Source: Agromyces flavus (GTDB taxonomy: Bacteria; Actinomycetota; Actinomycetes; Actinomycetales; Microbacteriaceae). Taken from it: a stretch of 64,000 nt of DNA. The notes under the pieces are model-generated. The model did no database searches. It was not told the DNA's origin and saw nothing but the letters and a program-made list of their open reading frames with translations. The position numbers and the translations under genes are program-made. The DNA lies in contig NZ_LT629755.1 in NCBI RefSeq assembly GCF_900104685.1, positions 3,286,001-3,350,000 on the forward strand, given 5' to 3'. Below, piece after piece: positions 15,496 to 24,586 of the stretch (within the stretch, counting starts at the first letter, position 1; each line of letters begins with the position of its first letter).

Positions 15496-18132
15496 TCAGC
15501 CGCCGTAGCGCGGCGTGAACCACACCATGTCGTGCGGATCGTCGACCTTGCGAGCGTCGCTCGACTCGAGGTTCAGGCCGTCGGATGAGGCGGGCGGTGC
15601 GGGCGCCACGACGGCGTCGTCGCTCGGCTCGACGGACTCCGCGGGCGGCGCCGGCGCCAACCGCGCGCCGGGGTCGGCGACGGAGTCGAACAGCGCCTTC
15701 GCCTGGCTCATCACCGTGTTCGAGACGACGCTGGCGCTGCCGATCGCGATGACCTCGGTCACCCGATTCCGGACGATCTCCTCGGCGGCACCCGGACCGA
15801 GCACCGAGTTCACCAGCACCAGCACGCCTCCGGTCGACGCGACGGCGGGGGCCGCTGCCAAGGCGTCGGGGAAGTTGAGTCCGGTCGCGAGGTACGCGGT
15901 CGGCGCCTCGGACACGCCGTGGAGGTCGCGGGTGATCGCGCGCGAGGTCTCGTACCGATCCCGTCCGGCCAGGCGAACGACCTGGGGCGCGAGGGAGCGC
16001 AGTTGCGTGAACACCGCGCCGCTGACGACGGCCGAGCTCCCCACGACGACGATCCGCTGGGGCTTGAGGCGCTGCAGCTCGGCCAGCGTTGGCGGAACGA
16101 GCGAGTCGCCTTGGTTGATCAGGACCGGGCCACCGAGCGTCGCCCCCGCCGATCCGGCTGCGAGCGCGTCGGGGAAGTCGAGGCCCGTGGCGACGTACGC
16201 GACCGGCACTCCCGGCTCGAACGTCCCGGCCGAGAGCTGCGCCGCCGTCTGGTAGCGGTTGGCACCGCCCCGACGTTCCACCGTGGCGCCGGTGAGTTCG
16301 GCGATCTCGGCGGCGACCCCGTCGCTGACGACCGATGCCGAGCCGGCGATGATCACCCGGGACGGCGCGAGGCGCTGCAGCTCCGCCTTGACCACGGCGG
16401 GGATCGCGTTGGTGGTGACGAGGAGGACGGGGCCTTCGCCGCGGGTCACGGGGGTCGCGGTCAGCGCGTCGGGGAAGTTGCTGCCGGTCGCGACGACGAC
16501 CGTGCCGCCGGTCGTGTCGAAATGCCGACGCGACACGAGCACGGCGGTCTCGTAGCGATCGGCGCCACCGTCGCGGTCGAAGGTGGCCGACAGCTGGAAC
16601 TCCTGCGCCCTCGCGAGGATGTTCCCCATGAAGGTGCGGATCGGGACGTTGTCGTACTTGCCGACGCCGCCGAGGGCCTGGTTGATGCGCCACGTGCCTG
16701 CGCTGAACACGTCGGCGCCGGACGGGGCCCGGTAGATCCACGCCTCCGCCGTGCCGGCATGCCCGTGCACGTCGACGATGGGCGACCGAGCCAGGATGTT
16801 GCGCGAGCTCGCGGTCGGCGCCGGGTAGTTCGACATGAACCGGTCGACCTCGCCGCCGACGAGGTAGGGTAGGCGGGACCCCGTCGTCAGGCCCGTTCCC
16901 CGATACGCCCAGTGCGTGGGACTCTGCACGACCCAGGCCGCGTCGGCCGCCGGCGTCATCTCGCCGTGGAGGTCGAACTGCACGCCCATCAGTCGCTGTT
17001 CGGCCCGACCGATGTCGCGGAAGAGGATCGTCTTGTTCGCCAGCGTGGTCACCGGATCGAGCGAGCTGATCTTGTAGCAGACGACGACCCGCCGGTCCGC
17101 GCCTCCGGCGCCCGACTCGTAGCGGACCTGCCAGAACACGTCGTTGCCGCCGAGGAACCCGAGATCGACGCCGGCGTCGCGAGCCTTCTCGGCCGCGGTG
17201 TACATGGCGCCGGTCCAGTACTCGTCGTGACCGAGCGAGAGCACGCCGGCCTGCCCGATGGCCATGCCCGGGTCTCGGTCGAGGTCGATGTTCGTGACGT
17301 ACTTGACCGGCCAGCCGCGCGACTCGAGGTAGCCGGCGGTCCAGATCGGCTCCCACACCTTGTGGCTCACGCCGGCCCAGTTGTAGGGCCGGTCGAAGCT
17401 GACCTTGACCGCCCGCACCGTGCCGGCGAGGGTCTTGGCCCCGGTGGAGTTGAACTCGTAGAGGCTCTTGCCCGCCCCTTCGGGGTAGTTGTTGTACGCC
17501 TGGAACGTGTTGACCGGAAGCATGGCGACGATGGCGCCCTGCTGCGCGTCGTCGCGCACCACGAACTGGGCCCAGTTCTGGTACTTGCCCTGGGTCAGCA
17601 CGACGAGGTAGATGCCCGACATCCAGCCGGTGGTGTCGAAGGTGAGCGTGGAGTTCCACGGGCACGTGAGCATGCCCGTGCTCGAGTTCATCTGGCACGC
17701 GGCCTGCTTGACTCCGGGCGCCGTCCCCTTGGTGACGAGCCGCCCGCTGAGCCCCTGGTACCAGCCCATCCGGTAGACGCCGTACTCGAAGTTGCCCGCG
17801 GTCGCGACGCTGACCTTGAGGTCGATGGATTCTCCGGTGTTCACGCTCGTCGCCGACATGAAGCCCTTGATCGGGCTCACCGTGTCGGCTCCGATCTCCT
17901 TGCCTGCCGCGGGGATGCGCCACGCGGAGGTTCCGGGCTTGCGGTTCTCGAGGACCATCGGGCTGGTCGTGTCCGGCGCGGCGGTCGCCACCGCGGCCTG
18001 CGCCTGGGTGGTCGCCGTGGTGCGCGGAGCATCGGCTCGGGCCTGAGCCTGCGCGGGGCCGACGACACCCGTTTGGACGACCAGTGCGAGCAGCGCTGCT
18101 GCAGTGAGCGCGCGCGCGATACCGAGAGCCAT
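15496..18132 (-). CDS. secreted DMFase-beta-like protein with cell-wall-binding repeats
   Basis: 878 aa. The signal peptide covers residues 1 to about 29, ending VGPAQAQA. Residues about 55-510 match the N,N-dimethylformamidase beta-subunit-like domain (PF20254 type): YRMGWYQG, LPVNTFQAYNNY, SFDRPYN, VLSLGHDEYWT, GGNDVFWQVR. Residues about 515-840 carry three CWB2 repeats (ADRY, ATG-x-[ND]FPDALA, IAGSASVVSDG), like the gene at 656-2176. The C-terminus is a Pro/Ala-rich tail. The ATG at 18132 is preceded by GAGGAGG. The enzymatic reaction is unknown; wall attachment of a hydrolase-like or carbohydrate-binding domain is the reasonable reading. Ends at a strong hairpin. Confidence 0.85.
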   Translation of the reverse strand: MALGIARALTAAALLALVVQTGVVGPAQAQARADAPRTTATTQAQAAVATAAPDTTSPMVLENRKPGTSAWRIPAAGKEIGADTVSPIKGFMSATSVNTGESIDLKVSVATAGNFEYGVYRMGWYQGLSGRLVTKGTAPGVKQAACQMNSSTGMLTCPWNSTLTFDTTGWMSGIYLVVLTQGKYQNWAQFVVRDDAQQGAIVAMLPVNTFQAYNNYPEGAGKSLYEFNSTGAKTLAGTVRAVKVSFDRPYNWAGVSHKVWEPIWTAGYLESRGWPVKYVTNIDLDRDPGMAIGQAGVLSLGHDEYWTGAMYTAAEKARDAGVDLGFLGGNDVFWQVRYESGAGGADRRVVVCYKISSLDPVTTLANKTILFRDIGRAEQRLMGVQFDLHGEMTPAADAAWVVQSPTHWAYRGTGLTTGSRLPYLVGGEVDRFMSNYPAPTASSRNILARSPIVDVHGHAGTAEAWIYRAPSGADVFSAGTWRINQALGGVGKYDNVPIRTFMGNILARAQEFQLSATFDRDGGADRYETAVLVSRRHFDTTGGTVVVATGSNFPDALTATPVTRGEGPVLLVTTNAIPAVVKAELQRLAPSRVIIAGSASVVSDGVAAEIAELTGATVERRGGANRYQTAAQLSAGTFEPGVPVAYVATGLDFPDALAAGSAGATLGGPVLINQGDSLVPPTLAELQRLKPQRIVVVGSSAVVSGAVFTQLRSLAPQVVRLAGRDRYETSRAITRDLHGVSEAPTAYLATGLNFPDALAAAPAVASTGGVLVLVNSVLGPGAAEEIVRNRVTEVIAIGSASVVSNTVMSQAKALFDSVADPGARLAPAPPAESVEPSDDAVVAPAPPASSDGLNLESSDARKVDDPHDMVWFTPRYGG

Positions 18133-18199
18133 CGTTCCTCCTCATGGCGCGTGTCTAGGGAACGCGCGCGGGTCGACCGGGATGACCCGTTCAGAGTGA

Positions 18200-18205
18200 A
18201 CCATA
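18200..18205 (-). promoter_or_regulatory. -10 hexamer TATGGT for the DMFase-like gene
   Basis: TATGGT on the minus strand about 68 nt before the ATG at 18132, in the 127-nt gap between two minus-strand genes. Confidence 0.35.
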
Positions 18206-18259
18206 GGCCGTGATGCGACGTCTCGGTATGCCGCGTTCAGGTGCCAAGCGCGCAACCGG

Positions 18260-19144
18260 TCAGCGCACCGGCAGGTCCTGGGGCGATCGGTCGCCGCGGG
18301 TTCCGAGCACGACTCCGGGCGCGTCCTCGACGGCGGGCGCGAAGGCGAGCAGCGGGCGGCCGGTGACCGGGTGGACGAGCACATGGGCCTCGACGTCCCA
18401 CACCGCGCGGATGAGCTCGGGGGTGAGCACGTCGGTAGGCGCGCCGGCGGTGACGACCGCGCCCTGCGCGAGCACGACGACGTGATCGGCGTACGACGCC
18501 GCGAGCGACAGGTCGTGCAGCGCCGCGAGGACGCTGAGCCCGTCGTCGGCGAGGCGTCGCAGCAGCTCGAGCGTCGCGAGTTGCGCCCGGATGTCGAGGT
18601 GGTTCGTCGGCTCGTCGAGCAGCAGCAGCTCGGGCTCCTGCGCCAGCGCGCGGGCGAGGTTCACCCGCTGGCGCTCGCCGCCGGAGAGCTCGTCGTACCG
18701 CCGCGCCGCGAAGGCGGATGCGCCGGCCGCCGTCAGCGCACGCGCCACGACTTCGCGGTCGCGCGCCGAGTCGACGCCCCACGCCGACTGGTGCGGCACG
18801 CGACCGAGGCCGACGACGTGGTCGACGCGGAGGCCCTCCGGCGCCTGGGCGTCCTGCTCGACGAGCGCGATGCGACGCGCGCGTTCACGGCGTCGGAGCG
18901 AGACGAGGTCGTCGCCGTCGAGCGTGAGCGCCGCGACATCCGGGTGCTCGACGCCCGCGATGAGGTGGAGCAGCGTGCTCTTGCCCGCGCCGTTCGGTCC
19001 GAGCAGCGCGCCGACGGCACCGCGGGGGACCGTGACGTCGACGCCGTCCACGATGAGGCGCGACCCCCGCGCGAAGCGCACGCGCGACGCCTCGAGTCCT
19101 GTGCCGCCGCCGCCACGCGGGTCGCTGCCGCGCCGGCCGCTCAT
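18260..19144 (-). CDS. ABC transporter ATP-binding protein, proposed F420-0 importer
   Basis: 294 aa ATPase of the BtuD/FecE group: Walker A GPNGAGKSTLL, signature ELSGGERQRVNLARAL, Walker B LLLLDEPTNHLD, switch His in ALHDLS. It overlaps the permease gene by the ATGA at 19141-19144. The whole cassette (binding protein, FecCD permease, ATPase) beside cofD matches the actinobacterial set proposed as an F420-0 transporter (TIGR03868/03869/03873). Iron-siderophore or cobalamin import remains an alternative because the same superfamily serves them. Last gene of the minus-strand unit that starts with the binding protein or cofD. Confidence 0.85.
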   Translation of the reverse strand: MSGRRGSDPRGGGGTGLEASRVRFARGSRLIVDGVDVTVPRGAVGALLGPNGAGKSTLLHLIAGVEHPDVAALTLDGDDLVSLRRRERARRIALVEQDAQAPEGLRVDHVVGLGRVPHQSAWGVDSARDREVVARALTAAGASAFAARRYDELSGGERQRVNLARALAQEPELLLLDEPTNHLDIRAQLATLELLRRLADDGLSVLAALHDLSLAASYADHVVVLAQGAVVTAGAPTDVLTPELIRAVWDVEAHVLVHPVTGRPLLAFAPAVEDAPGVVLGTRGDRSPQDLPVR

Positions 19145-20214
19145 GACGCCCTCCGCGACCGGAGCATGAGCGCCGCGAACACCGGACCGCCGACGAGCGC
19201 CGTCAGGATGCCGACGGGCAGTTCGCGCGGGTCGAACAGCGTGCGAGCGCCCGTGTCGACCCAGATCAGGAACACGGCGCCGGCCAGCGCCGACAACGGC
19301 AGCAGCGCGCGGTGACGCGACCCGACCACGAGCCGCACGGCGTGCGGCAGGATCAGCCCGACGAAGCCGATCGCACCGCTGACCGCCACGAGCGCGCCGG
19401 TCAGCAGGGCGGTCGCGACGAGCAGCAGCGCGCGGGTGCGGGGCACGTGCACGCCGAGCGCGGATGCCGCGGTGTCGCCGAACGCGAAGGCATCGAGCGT
19501 GCGCCCCGTCGCGAGCAGCGGCACGCCGACGATCAGCAGCGCCGAGCCGGCGAGCGCGACGGACGGCCAGTCGGCGCCCGAGAGCGACCCGAGCAGCCAG
19601 TTCAGGATCTCGCGGTAGCTGTCGTTCGTCGCGCTCCAGAAGATCACGAGGCTCGTGACGGCGCCGAACACGGCCGACACGGCGAGTCCGGCGAGCACGG
19701 TCGTCGTCGGGCTGAGCCCGCCCGCACCCCGCGCCAGGCCGAGCGTCGCGGCGAGGGCCGCGAGCGCGCCCGCGAACGCCGCCACGGGCAGTGCGATCGC
19801 CATGCCGAGCACGAGCACCACGACCGCGCCGACCGACGCGCCCGACGACAGGCCGAGCAGGTACGGGTCGGCGAGCGGGTTGCGAGTCAGCGCCTGCATG
19901 ACGACGCCGCAGATCGCGAGGCCCGCGCCGACCGCCGCGGCGGTGAGCACGCGCGGCATGCGCAGCTCCCACACGATGCCGTCGCGCAGCGGCGACAGCG
20001 TCGGCTCGCCGATGCCGAGGTGCGCGGCGATCGATGCGACGACGTCCGCGGGCGCGAGGCCGGCCGGCCCGATCGTGACGGCGAGCACGACGGATGCCGC
20101 GAGCAGCGCCGCGAGCGCGAGGCCGACGCCGACCGCCGTGCCCGTTCCGGCGCGCGCCCGCGCGAGCGGACGGCGCTGGGCGCCATCCGTCGCACTGCTC
20201 GCCTGCAGGGTCAT
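19141..20214 (-). CDS. FecCD-family ABC permease, proposed F420-0 importer
   Basis: 357 aa with about nine or ten membrane helices, the normal size for BtuC/FhuB-like subunits. Typical motifs are LRMPRVLTAAAVGAGLAICG, NPLADPYLLGLSSGA, FGDTAASALG (with ATPase contact) and GFVGLILPHAVRL. The start overlaps the stop of the binding-protein gene by one base (TGATG at 20212-20216). It has the same strand and no gap, so it is one transcript. The substrate assignment rests on context only: cofD lies two genes upstream and cofE, cofC and fgd are 12-15 kb away. Confidence 0.87.
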   Translation of the reverse strand: MTLQASSATDGAQRRPLARARAGTGTAVGVGLALAALLAASVVLAVTIGPAGLAPADVVASIAAHLGIGEPTLSPLRDGIVWELRMPRVLTAAAVGAGLAICGVVMQALTRNPLADPYLLGLSSGASVGAVVVLVLGMAIALPVAAFAGALAALAATLGLARGAGGLSPTTTVLAGLAVSAVFGAVTSLVIFWSATNDSYREILNWLLGSLSGADWPSVALAGSALLIVGVPLLATGRTLDAFAFGDTAASALGVHVPRTRALLLVATALLTGALVAVSGAIGFVGLILPHAVRLVVGSRHRALLPLSALAGAVFLIWVDTGARTLFDPRELPVGILTALVGGPVFAALMLRSRRAS

Positions 20215-21242
20215 CAGCGTGCCTCGAGCTGCTCCACGATCGACGCGACCGCGTCGACGTTGCGCACGCCGGCCTCAGTCGCCGGGAAGTCGACGATCAC
20301 GTACCGGCCCTGCTGCACCGCGGGCATGGCGGCGGTCGCCGGGTTGGCCTCGAGCTTGGCGATCTTCGACTCGGCCGTGTTCCACACCGCGTCGACGAGC
20401 ACGATCACGTCGGGATCCGCGTCGACGACGGCCTCCCACGACAGCGACGTCCACGAATCACGCACGTCGCCGACGACGTTCTCGAGTCCTGCGGCGTTCA
20501 TGATCATCTGCGGTGCGCCCGTGCCGCCGCCGACGAACGGCTGGTCGTCGCCCGACGAATACCAGAGCGCCGTGAGCCCGTCGTCGTTCGGCTCGATGGC
20601 GTCGAGCGCGGCACGCTGCTCGGCCACCAGCTCGGCCGCGGCGTCCTCGACGCCGAAGATCGCGCCGGCCTCCTCGAAGCCCGCGAAGACGCCGTCGAAC
20701 GTGAGCGGGTCGGGGCGGTACCCGTCGCCCTGGCATGCGGCCGGCGCCACGTAGGTGCGCACGCCCAGCTGCTCGAGGGTGGCGCGGTCGCCGGCGCCCT
20801 CGGCCGTGAGGTTCGACTCCCAGCCCGCGAAGACCAGGTCGGCCTCGGCGGCGAGCGTCGCCTCCTGCGAAGGGACCTTGTCGGAGAGGATCTCGACGTC
20901 GGCCGCCGCGTCGGCGTACTCGTCGGGCACGGGACCGTCGGTGAACGCGGCGCCGACGATGCGGTCCTCGAGGCCGAGCGCGAGCATGAGCTCGAGCGTG
21001 GACGACTTGATCGTGACCACGCGCTCCGGCGTCTGCTCGAACGTGACCTCGGTGCCGCAGTCGTCGACGGTGAGCGGGTAGCCGGATGTCGCGGCACCAC
21101 TCGATTCGCCAGAGGGCGCATCGGCGCCGTCGCCCGCGGCGCCGCTCGCGCAGCCCGCGAGCGCGAGCAGGGCGGATGCGGCGACCAGCGCGGCGGCGGG
21201 CGCGCCGGCGGCGCGGCGACGAGCGAGGGGGTGGGCGGGCAT
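20214..21242 (-). CDS. periplasmic-binding lipoprotein, proposed F420-0 binding protein
   Basis: 342 aa. Lipoprotein signal with lipobox LALAGC (modified Cys about residue 31) and a Gly/Ala/Ser linker, then the two-lobed FepB/BtuF fold (TPERVVTIKSSTLELMLALGLEDRIVG, DLVFAGWESN, VWNTAESKIAKLEAN). The long central helix connecting the lobes is typical of cluster A binding proteins. GGAGG lies 4 nt before the ATG at 21242. About 146 nt separate it from cofD; I see no cobalamin or other riboswitch and no Fur/IdeR-like box there, which argues mildly against an iron or B12 system and fits the F420-0 proposal. Confidence 0.85.
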   Translation of the reverse strand: MPAHPLARRRAAGAPAAALVAASALLALAGCASGAAGDGADAPSGESSGAATSGYPLTVDDCGTEVTFEQTPERVVTIKSSTLELMLALGLEDRIVGAAFTDGPVPDEYADAAADVEILSDKVPSQEATLAAEADLVFAGWESNLTAEGAGDRATLEQLGVRTYVAPAACQGDGYRPDPLTFDGVFAGFEEAGAIFGVEDAAAELVAEQRAALDAIEPNDDGLTALWYSSGDDQPFVGGGTGAPQMIMNAAGLENVVGDVRDSWTSLSWEAVVDADPDVIVLVDAVWNTAESKIAKLEANPATAAMPAVQQGRYVIVDFPATEAGVRNVDAVASIVEQLEAR

Positions 21243-21388
21243 GGAACCTCCGGGTGGCGTGCGAATACGGGGATCCGAGCGATGTCGGCGACTCGCGGCC
21301 CAAACCCGGGCCGGCCCGACCGGTCAATCCGAACCGGCGGTCCCCGACAGTCTATGCCGATCCGTCGCTCGTGCGGCGTCCGGCGACC

Positions 21389-22465
21389 TCACGCCGGGCG
21401 GAGCCGCGACGCGAGGTCGAGCGCCGCGCCGGCGAGGTCGGCCGCGCGCTCGACGTCGTGCATCCACAGCGGCACGGCCGTCGCCGCGATGTCCGCGTCG
21501 ACCAGCTCGGGGACGACCGCGGCATCGGCCTCGTCGACGAGCCAGCCGTCGAGCAGGCCCTGCGTCGCCGCGGGGTCGGCGTCGGCGTCGGCCCGGGCTC
21601 CGTAGTGCCGGGCCACCGCCGCGGCATCCGTCGCGACCCCGATCGCCGAGAGGCACGCGTCGGCCATGCCGCGCACGACCCGGCCGCCGATGATCGGCGA
21701 GACGCCGACCACGGGCGCCGCCGTCGCCGCGAGGGCCTCGCGCAGTCCGGGGATCGCGAGGATCGTGCCGATGGAGACGACCGGGTTCGAGGGCGCGAGC
21801 AGCACCACGTCGGCCTCGGCGATCGCCGCCTCGACGCCGGGTGCCGGGCGTGCGAGGTCGAGGTTCCGCTGCTCGAAGCCGAGCGCCGGGATCGAGGCCC
21901 GGTACCTCGTCCACCACTCCTGGAAGTGCATGGCGTCGCGACCAGCGGCGTCGGGGTGTGCGGGGTCGATCCGCACCCAGGTGTCGACCTCGGTGTCGGT
22001 GGCCGGGATGAGCCGCACCCCGAGCGGCCAGCGGCGCTGCAGGCGCTCGCCGACCTGCGACGGCGTGAGTCCGTCGCGCAGCCACGAGGTGCGCGCGAGG
22101 TGCGTGCCGAGGTCGAGGTCGCCGAGCGTGAACCAGGGCCAGCCGACGCCCCACTCGCGCAGCTCGCCGGCCACCCGCTCGCTCTCGCCCGCCCGTCCCC
22201 AGCCGCGCTCGGCGTCGTTCACCCCCGCGAGGGCGTACAGGAGTGAGTCGAAGTCGGGCATGAGTCGCACGCCCGCGAGCCACAGGTCGTCGCCGGTGTT
22301 GACGACCACGGTGACGTCGGCGGATGTCGCGACGCCGGCGTCGCGCACGGCGTCGCCGGTCGCGCCATCCGTGCCGGTGTCGGGCCACCGCCTCGCGCAG
22401 GCCGCCCGGAGCCCGCGCACGAACCGTGCGCCCCCGACGCCGCCCGCGAGCACCGTGATCTTCAC
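21389..22465 (-). CDS. cofD: 2-phospho-L-lactate transferase
   Basis: 358 aa. Joins the GDP-activated lactyl/enolpyruvyl moiety (made by CofC) to FO, giving F420-0 (FbiA of mycobacteria). Key blocks: VLAGGVGGARFVRGL at the N-terminus, VVNTGDD (about residues 54-60), MPDFDSLLYALAG, LGDLDLGTHL, LAPSNPVVSIGTILAIPG and SPIIGGRVVRG. Starts with GTG 22465, 6 nt after TAGCGT, so probably leaderless from its own promoter, which overlaps the end of the alcohol dehydrogenase gene. It is separated from cofE/cofC by 14 kb. A gene for FO synthase (cofG/H, fbiC) is not in the window. Confidence 0.95.
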   Translation of the reverse strand: MKITVLAGGVGGARFVRGLRAACARRWPDTGTDGATGDAVRDAGVATSADVTVVVNTGDDLWLAGVRLMPDFDSLLYALAGVNDAERGWGRAGESERVAGELREWGVGWPWFTLGDLDLGTHLARTSWLRDGLTPSQVGERLQRRWPLGVRLIPATDTEVDTWVRIDPAHPDAAGRDAMHFQEWWTRYRASIPALGFEQRNLDLARPAPGVEAAIAEADVVLLAPSNPVVSIGTILAIPGLREALAATAAPVVGVSPIIGGRVVRGMADACLSAIGVATDAAAVARHYGARADADADPAATQGLLDGWLVDEADAAVVPELVDADIAATAVPLWMHDVERAADLAGAALDLASRLRPA

Positions 22466-22471
22466 CGCTCC

Positions 22472-22477
22472 ACGCTA
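22472..22477 (-). promoter_or_regulatory. -10 hexamer TAGCGT, leaderless promoter of cofD
   Basis: TAGCGT, 6 nt, then GTG 22465. The hexamer overlaps the stop codon of the upstream alcohol dehydrogenase gene. Confidence 0.5.
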
Positions 22478-23503
22478 CTCCCGGGGCGGGGCCGCCTCGG
22501 ACGCGGCGTCGCCGCGCACGAGCACGAGCGATCCCGACGCGCGGCCGCTGCGGAGGTCGTCGACCGCCTCGTCGGCACGTTCGAACGCGTACGGCGTGAC
22601 CGACGGGGCCAGCCCGAGCCCGAGCGCGACGCGCAGGAACTCGTCGCCGTCGGCGCGCGTGTTGGCCGTGACCGTCCGCAGGTCGCGCTCGAGGAAGAGG
22701 TGGTCGGCGTAGGTCATCGCGGGCACGTCGGTCATGTGTATGCCCGCGAGCACCACCGTGCCGCCGCGGGTCGTCGCCTCGAGCGCGACGGGGACCAGAC
22801 CGCCCGCCGGGGCGAACACGATGGCGGCGTCCGGCGGCTCGGGCGGCGCCTCGCGCTCGTCGCCCACGAAGTCGAGTCCGATCTCGCGGGCCAGCTGCCG
22901 GTTGGCCTCGCCGCGGGTCATGGCGAAGACGGTCGCGCCCTGTGCCATCGCGAGCCGCGCGGTCAGGTGCGCGCTCGAGCCGAAGCCGTAGAGCCCCAGC
23001 CGTCCACCGGCGGGCAGGTTCGCGCGTCGAAGCGCCCGGTAGCCGATGATGCCCGCGCAGAGCAGCGGGGCGACGGCCAGCGGATCGGCGTCCGACGGCA
23101 GCGCGTATGCGAACGCCTCCGGGACCGTCGCGATCGACGCGTAGCCGCCGTCGGCGTCCCACCCGGTGAAGGTGGCATCGGGGCACAGGTTCTCGCGGCC
23201 CGATCGGCACCATGCGCACGCCCCGCACGTGGAGCGCAGCCACGCGATGCCGACGAGGTCGCCCACCCGCGTCCGATGGACGCTCGGGCCGACCGCGGCG
23301 ACACGTCCCACGACTTGGTGCCCAGGGACGACCGGGCTGCGATGGGGCGGCAGCTCGCCGTCGATCACGTGCAGGTCGGTGCGGCACACGCCGCACGCGA
23401 GCACGTCGACCTGCACGTCGCCGTGGTCGGGCGGCAGTACCGCGAGCCGCGCGTGCTCGAGCACCCCGTCGCCGCGCGTGATCCGTGCCTCCGCCTCGCG
23501 CAT
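22475..23503 (-). CDS. zinc-dependent alcohol dehydrogenase family protein
   Basis: 342 aa medium-chain dehydrogenase of the AdhA/TIGR02822 type. Catalytic zinc ligands Cys40 (ACGVCRTDLH) and His62 (PGHQVVG) and the four-Cys structural zinc site (CGACAWCRSGRENLC, residues 93-107) are intact. The Rossmann segment is LGLYGFGSSAHLTA, slightly degenerate from GxGxxG, as is usual in this subgroup. An aldehyde/alcohol substrate with NAD(P)H is expected; the exact one is unknown. It lies 9 nt upstream of cofD on the same strand and may be cotranscribed with it, although cofD also appears to have its own promoter. Confidence 0.88.
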   Translation of the reverse strand: MREAEARITRGDGVLEHARLAVLPPDHGDVQVDVLACGVCRTDLHVIDGELPPHRSPVVPGHQVVGRVAAVGPSVHRTRVGDLVGIAWLRSTCGACAWCRSGRENLCPDATFTGWDADGGYASIATVPEAFAYALPSDADPLAVAPLLCAGIIGYRALRRANLPAGGRLGLYGFGSSAHLTARLAMAQGATVFAMTRGEANRQLAREIGLDFVGDEREAPPEPPDAAIVFAPAGGLVPVALEATTRGGTVVLAGIHMTDVPAMTYADHLFLERDLRTVTANTRADGDEFLRVALGLGLAPSVTPYAFERADEAVDDLRSGRASGSLVLVRGDAASEAAPPRE

Positions 23504-23625
23504 GATCCCGTTCCGATCCCCTTCCTCCGTCAGGGTGCGTCGGATGGCGCGACGCGCGCGGGCCGAAGGTCACGCCGATCGCGGCGCCCGGCGTTCCGCC
23601 TCCCGTGGCGCTCGGTCGCGTGCCG

Positions 23626-23631
23626 TAGCGT
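23626..23631 (+). promoter_or_regulatory. -10 hexamer TAGCGT, leaderless promoter
   Basis: TAGCGT, 6 nt, then ATG 23638. Confidence 0.55.
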
Positions 23632-23637
23632 GACGCC

Positions 23638-24507
23638 ATGCCCGACCACGGCCGCAGCATCGAGTTCGGCACGTTCGTCACGCCCTCGGCGCTCGACCCC
23701 GAACGCACCGTCGCGCTCGCCCTCGCGAGCGAGGCCGCGGGCCTGGAGTACGTCACCTTCCAGGACCACCCGTACCAGCCCCGGTTCCTCGACACGTGGA
23801 CGCTCATGAGCTGGGTGGGCGCCCGGACGAGCCGCATCCGCATCTCGGCGAACGTGCACAACCTGCTGCTGCGTCCGCCGGCCGTGCTCGCGCGGGCGGC
23901 GGCATCCCTCGACCTGCTCACCGGCGGGCGCGCGGTGCTCGCCCTCGGCGCCGGTGGATTCCCGCAGGCCGCCGAGGCCATGGGCGCACCAGCGCGCACG
24001 CAAGCCGAATCGGGCGACGCGCTCGCCGAGGCGATCACGGTCATCCGCGAACTGCTCGACACGGATGCCACGGGCGGCGTGTTCCTCGACCAGGCGCACC
24101 ATCCCATCCGCGGCGCCAAGCGGGGGCCTACGCCCGTGCAGCGGCCGATCCCGATCTGGCTCGGCGTGCTGAAGCCCAAGGGCCTCCGCCTCGTCGGGCG
24201 GGCCGCCGACGGGTGGCTGCCGTCCCTGGCTCGCCTGGAGCACGGCACGGCGTCGCTCGATGCAGCCCACGCCGTGATCGACGACGCGGCCCGGGCCGCG
24301 GGTCGCGAGCCCCGCGACATCCGCCGCCTGCTGAACGTGGGGCCCGACCTCGCCCGGCCCGACTCGCTCGCCGACCTCGCCACCCGGCACGGCGTCGACA
24401 CCTTCATCGTCACCGGCGACGACGAGGCGCTCATCGCCGAGCTGGGTTCCCGGATCGTCCCGGAGACGCGCGCGCTCGTCGCCGAACGACGCGCGGCGGT
24501 CGGGTAG
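23638..24507 (+). CDS. LLM-class flavin/F420-dependent oxidoreductase
   Basis: 289 aa bacterial-luciferase-fold TIM barrel. Blocks seen: IEFGTFVTPSA at strand 1, FQDHPYQPRFLDTWTLMSWVGARTS reduced to the usual D-x-Y/H cofactor region, ISANVHNLLLRPPAVLARAAASLD, LALGAGGFP and GRAADGWLPS. Shorter than FGD-type enzymes. Cofactor (FMN or F420) and substrate are not evident from motifs; the genome's F420 genes make F420 plausible. Leaderless start. Divergent from the alcohol dehydrogenase and followed by EF-G2. Confidence 0.82.
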   Translation: MPDHGRSIEFGTFVTPSALDPERTVALALASEAAGLEYVTFQDHPYQPRFLDTWTLMSWVGARTSRIRISANVHNLLLRPPAVLARAAASLDLLTGGRAVLALGAGGFPQAAEAMGAPARTQAESGDALAEAITVIRELLDTDATGGVFLDQAHHPIRGAKRGPTPVQRPIPIWLGVLKPKGLRLVGRAADGWLPSLARLEHGTASLDAAHAVIDDAARAAGREPRDIRRLLNVGPDLARPDSLADLATRHGVDTFIVTGDDEALIAELGSRIVPETRALVAERRAAVG

Positions 24508-24586
24508 CGGCCGCCTCTGGCATTCCGCGCGCGACAGGGTCAGGATGGATGGACTGACGGAGATCCGCAACGTCGCGGGAGGCCTC

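Noticed and set aside
21243..21388. Cobalamin riboswitch or iron box before the importer
   Set aside because: No B12-box and no TTAGG-type IdeR/DtxR dyad is visible; the region is plain GC-rich leader.
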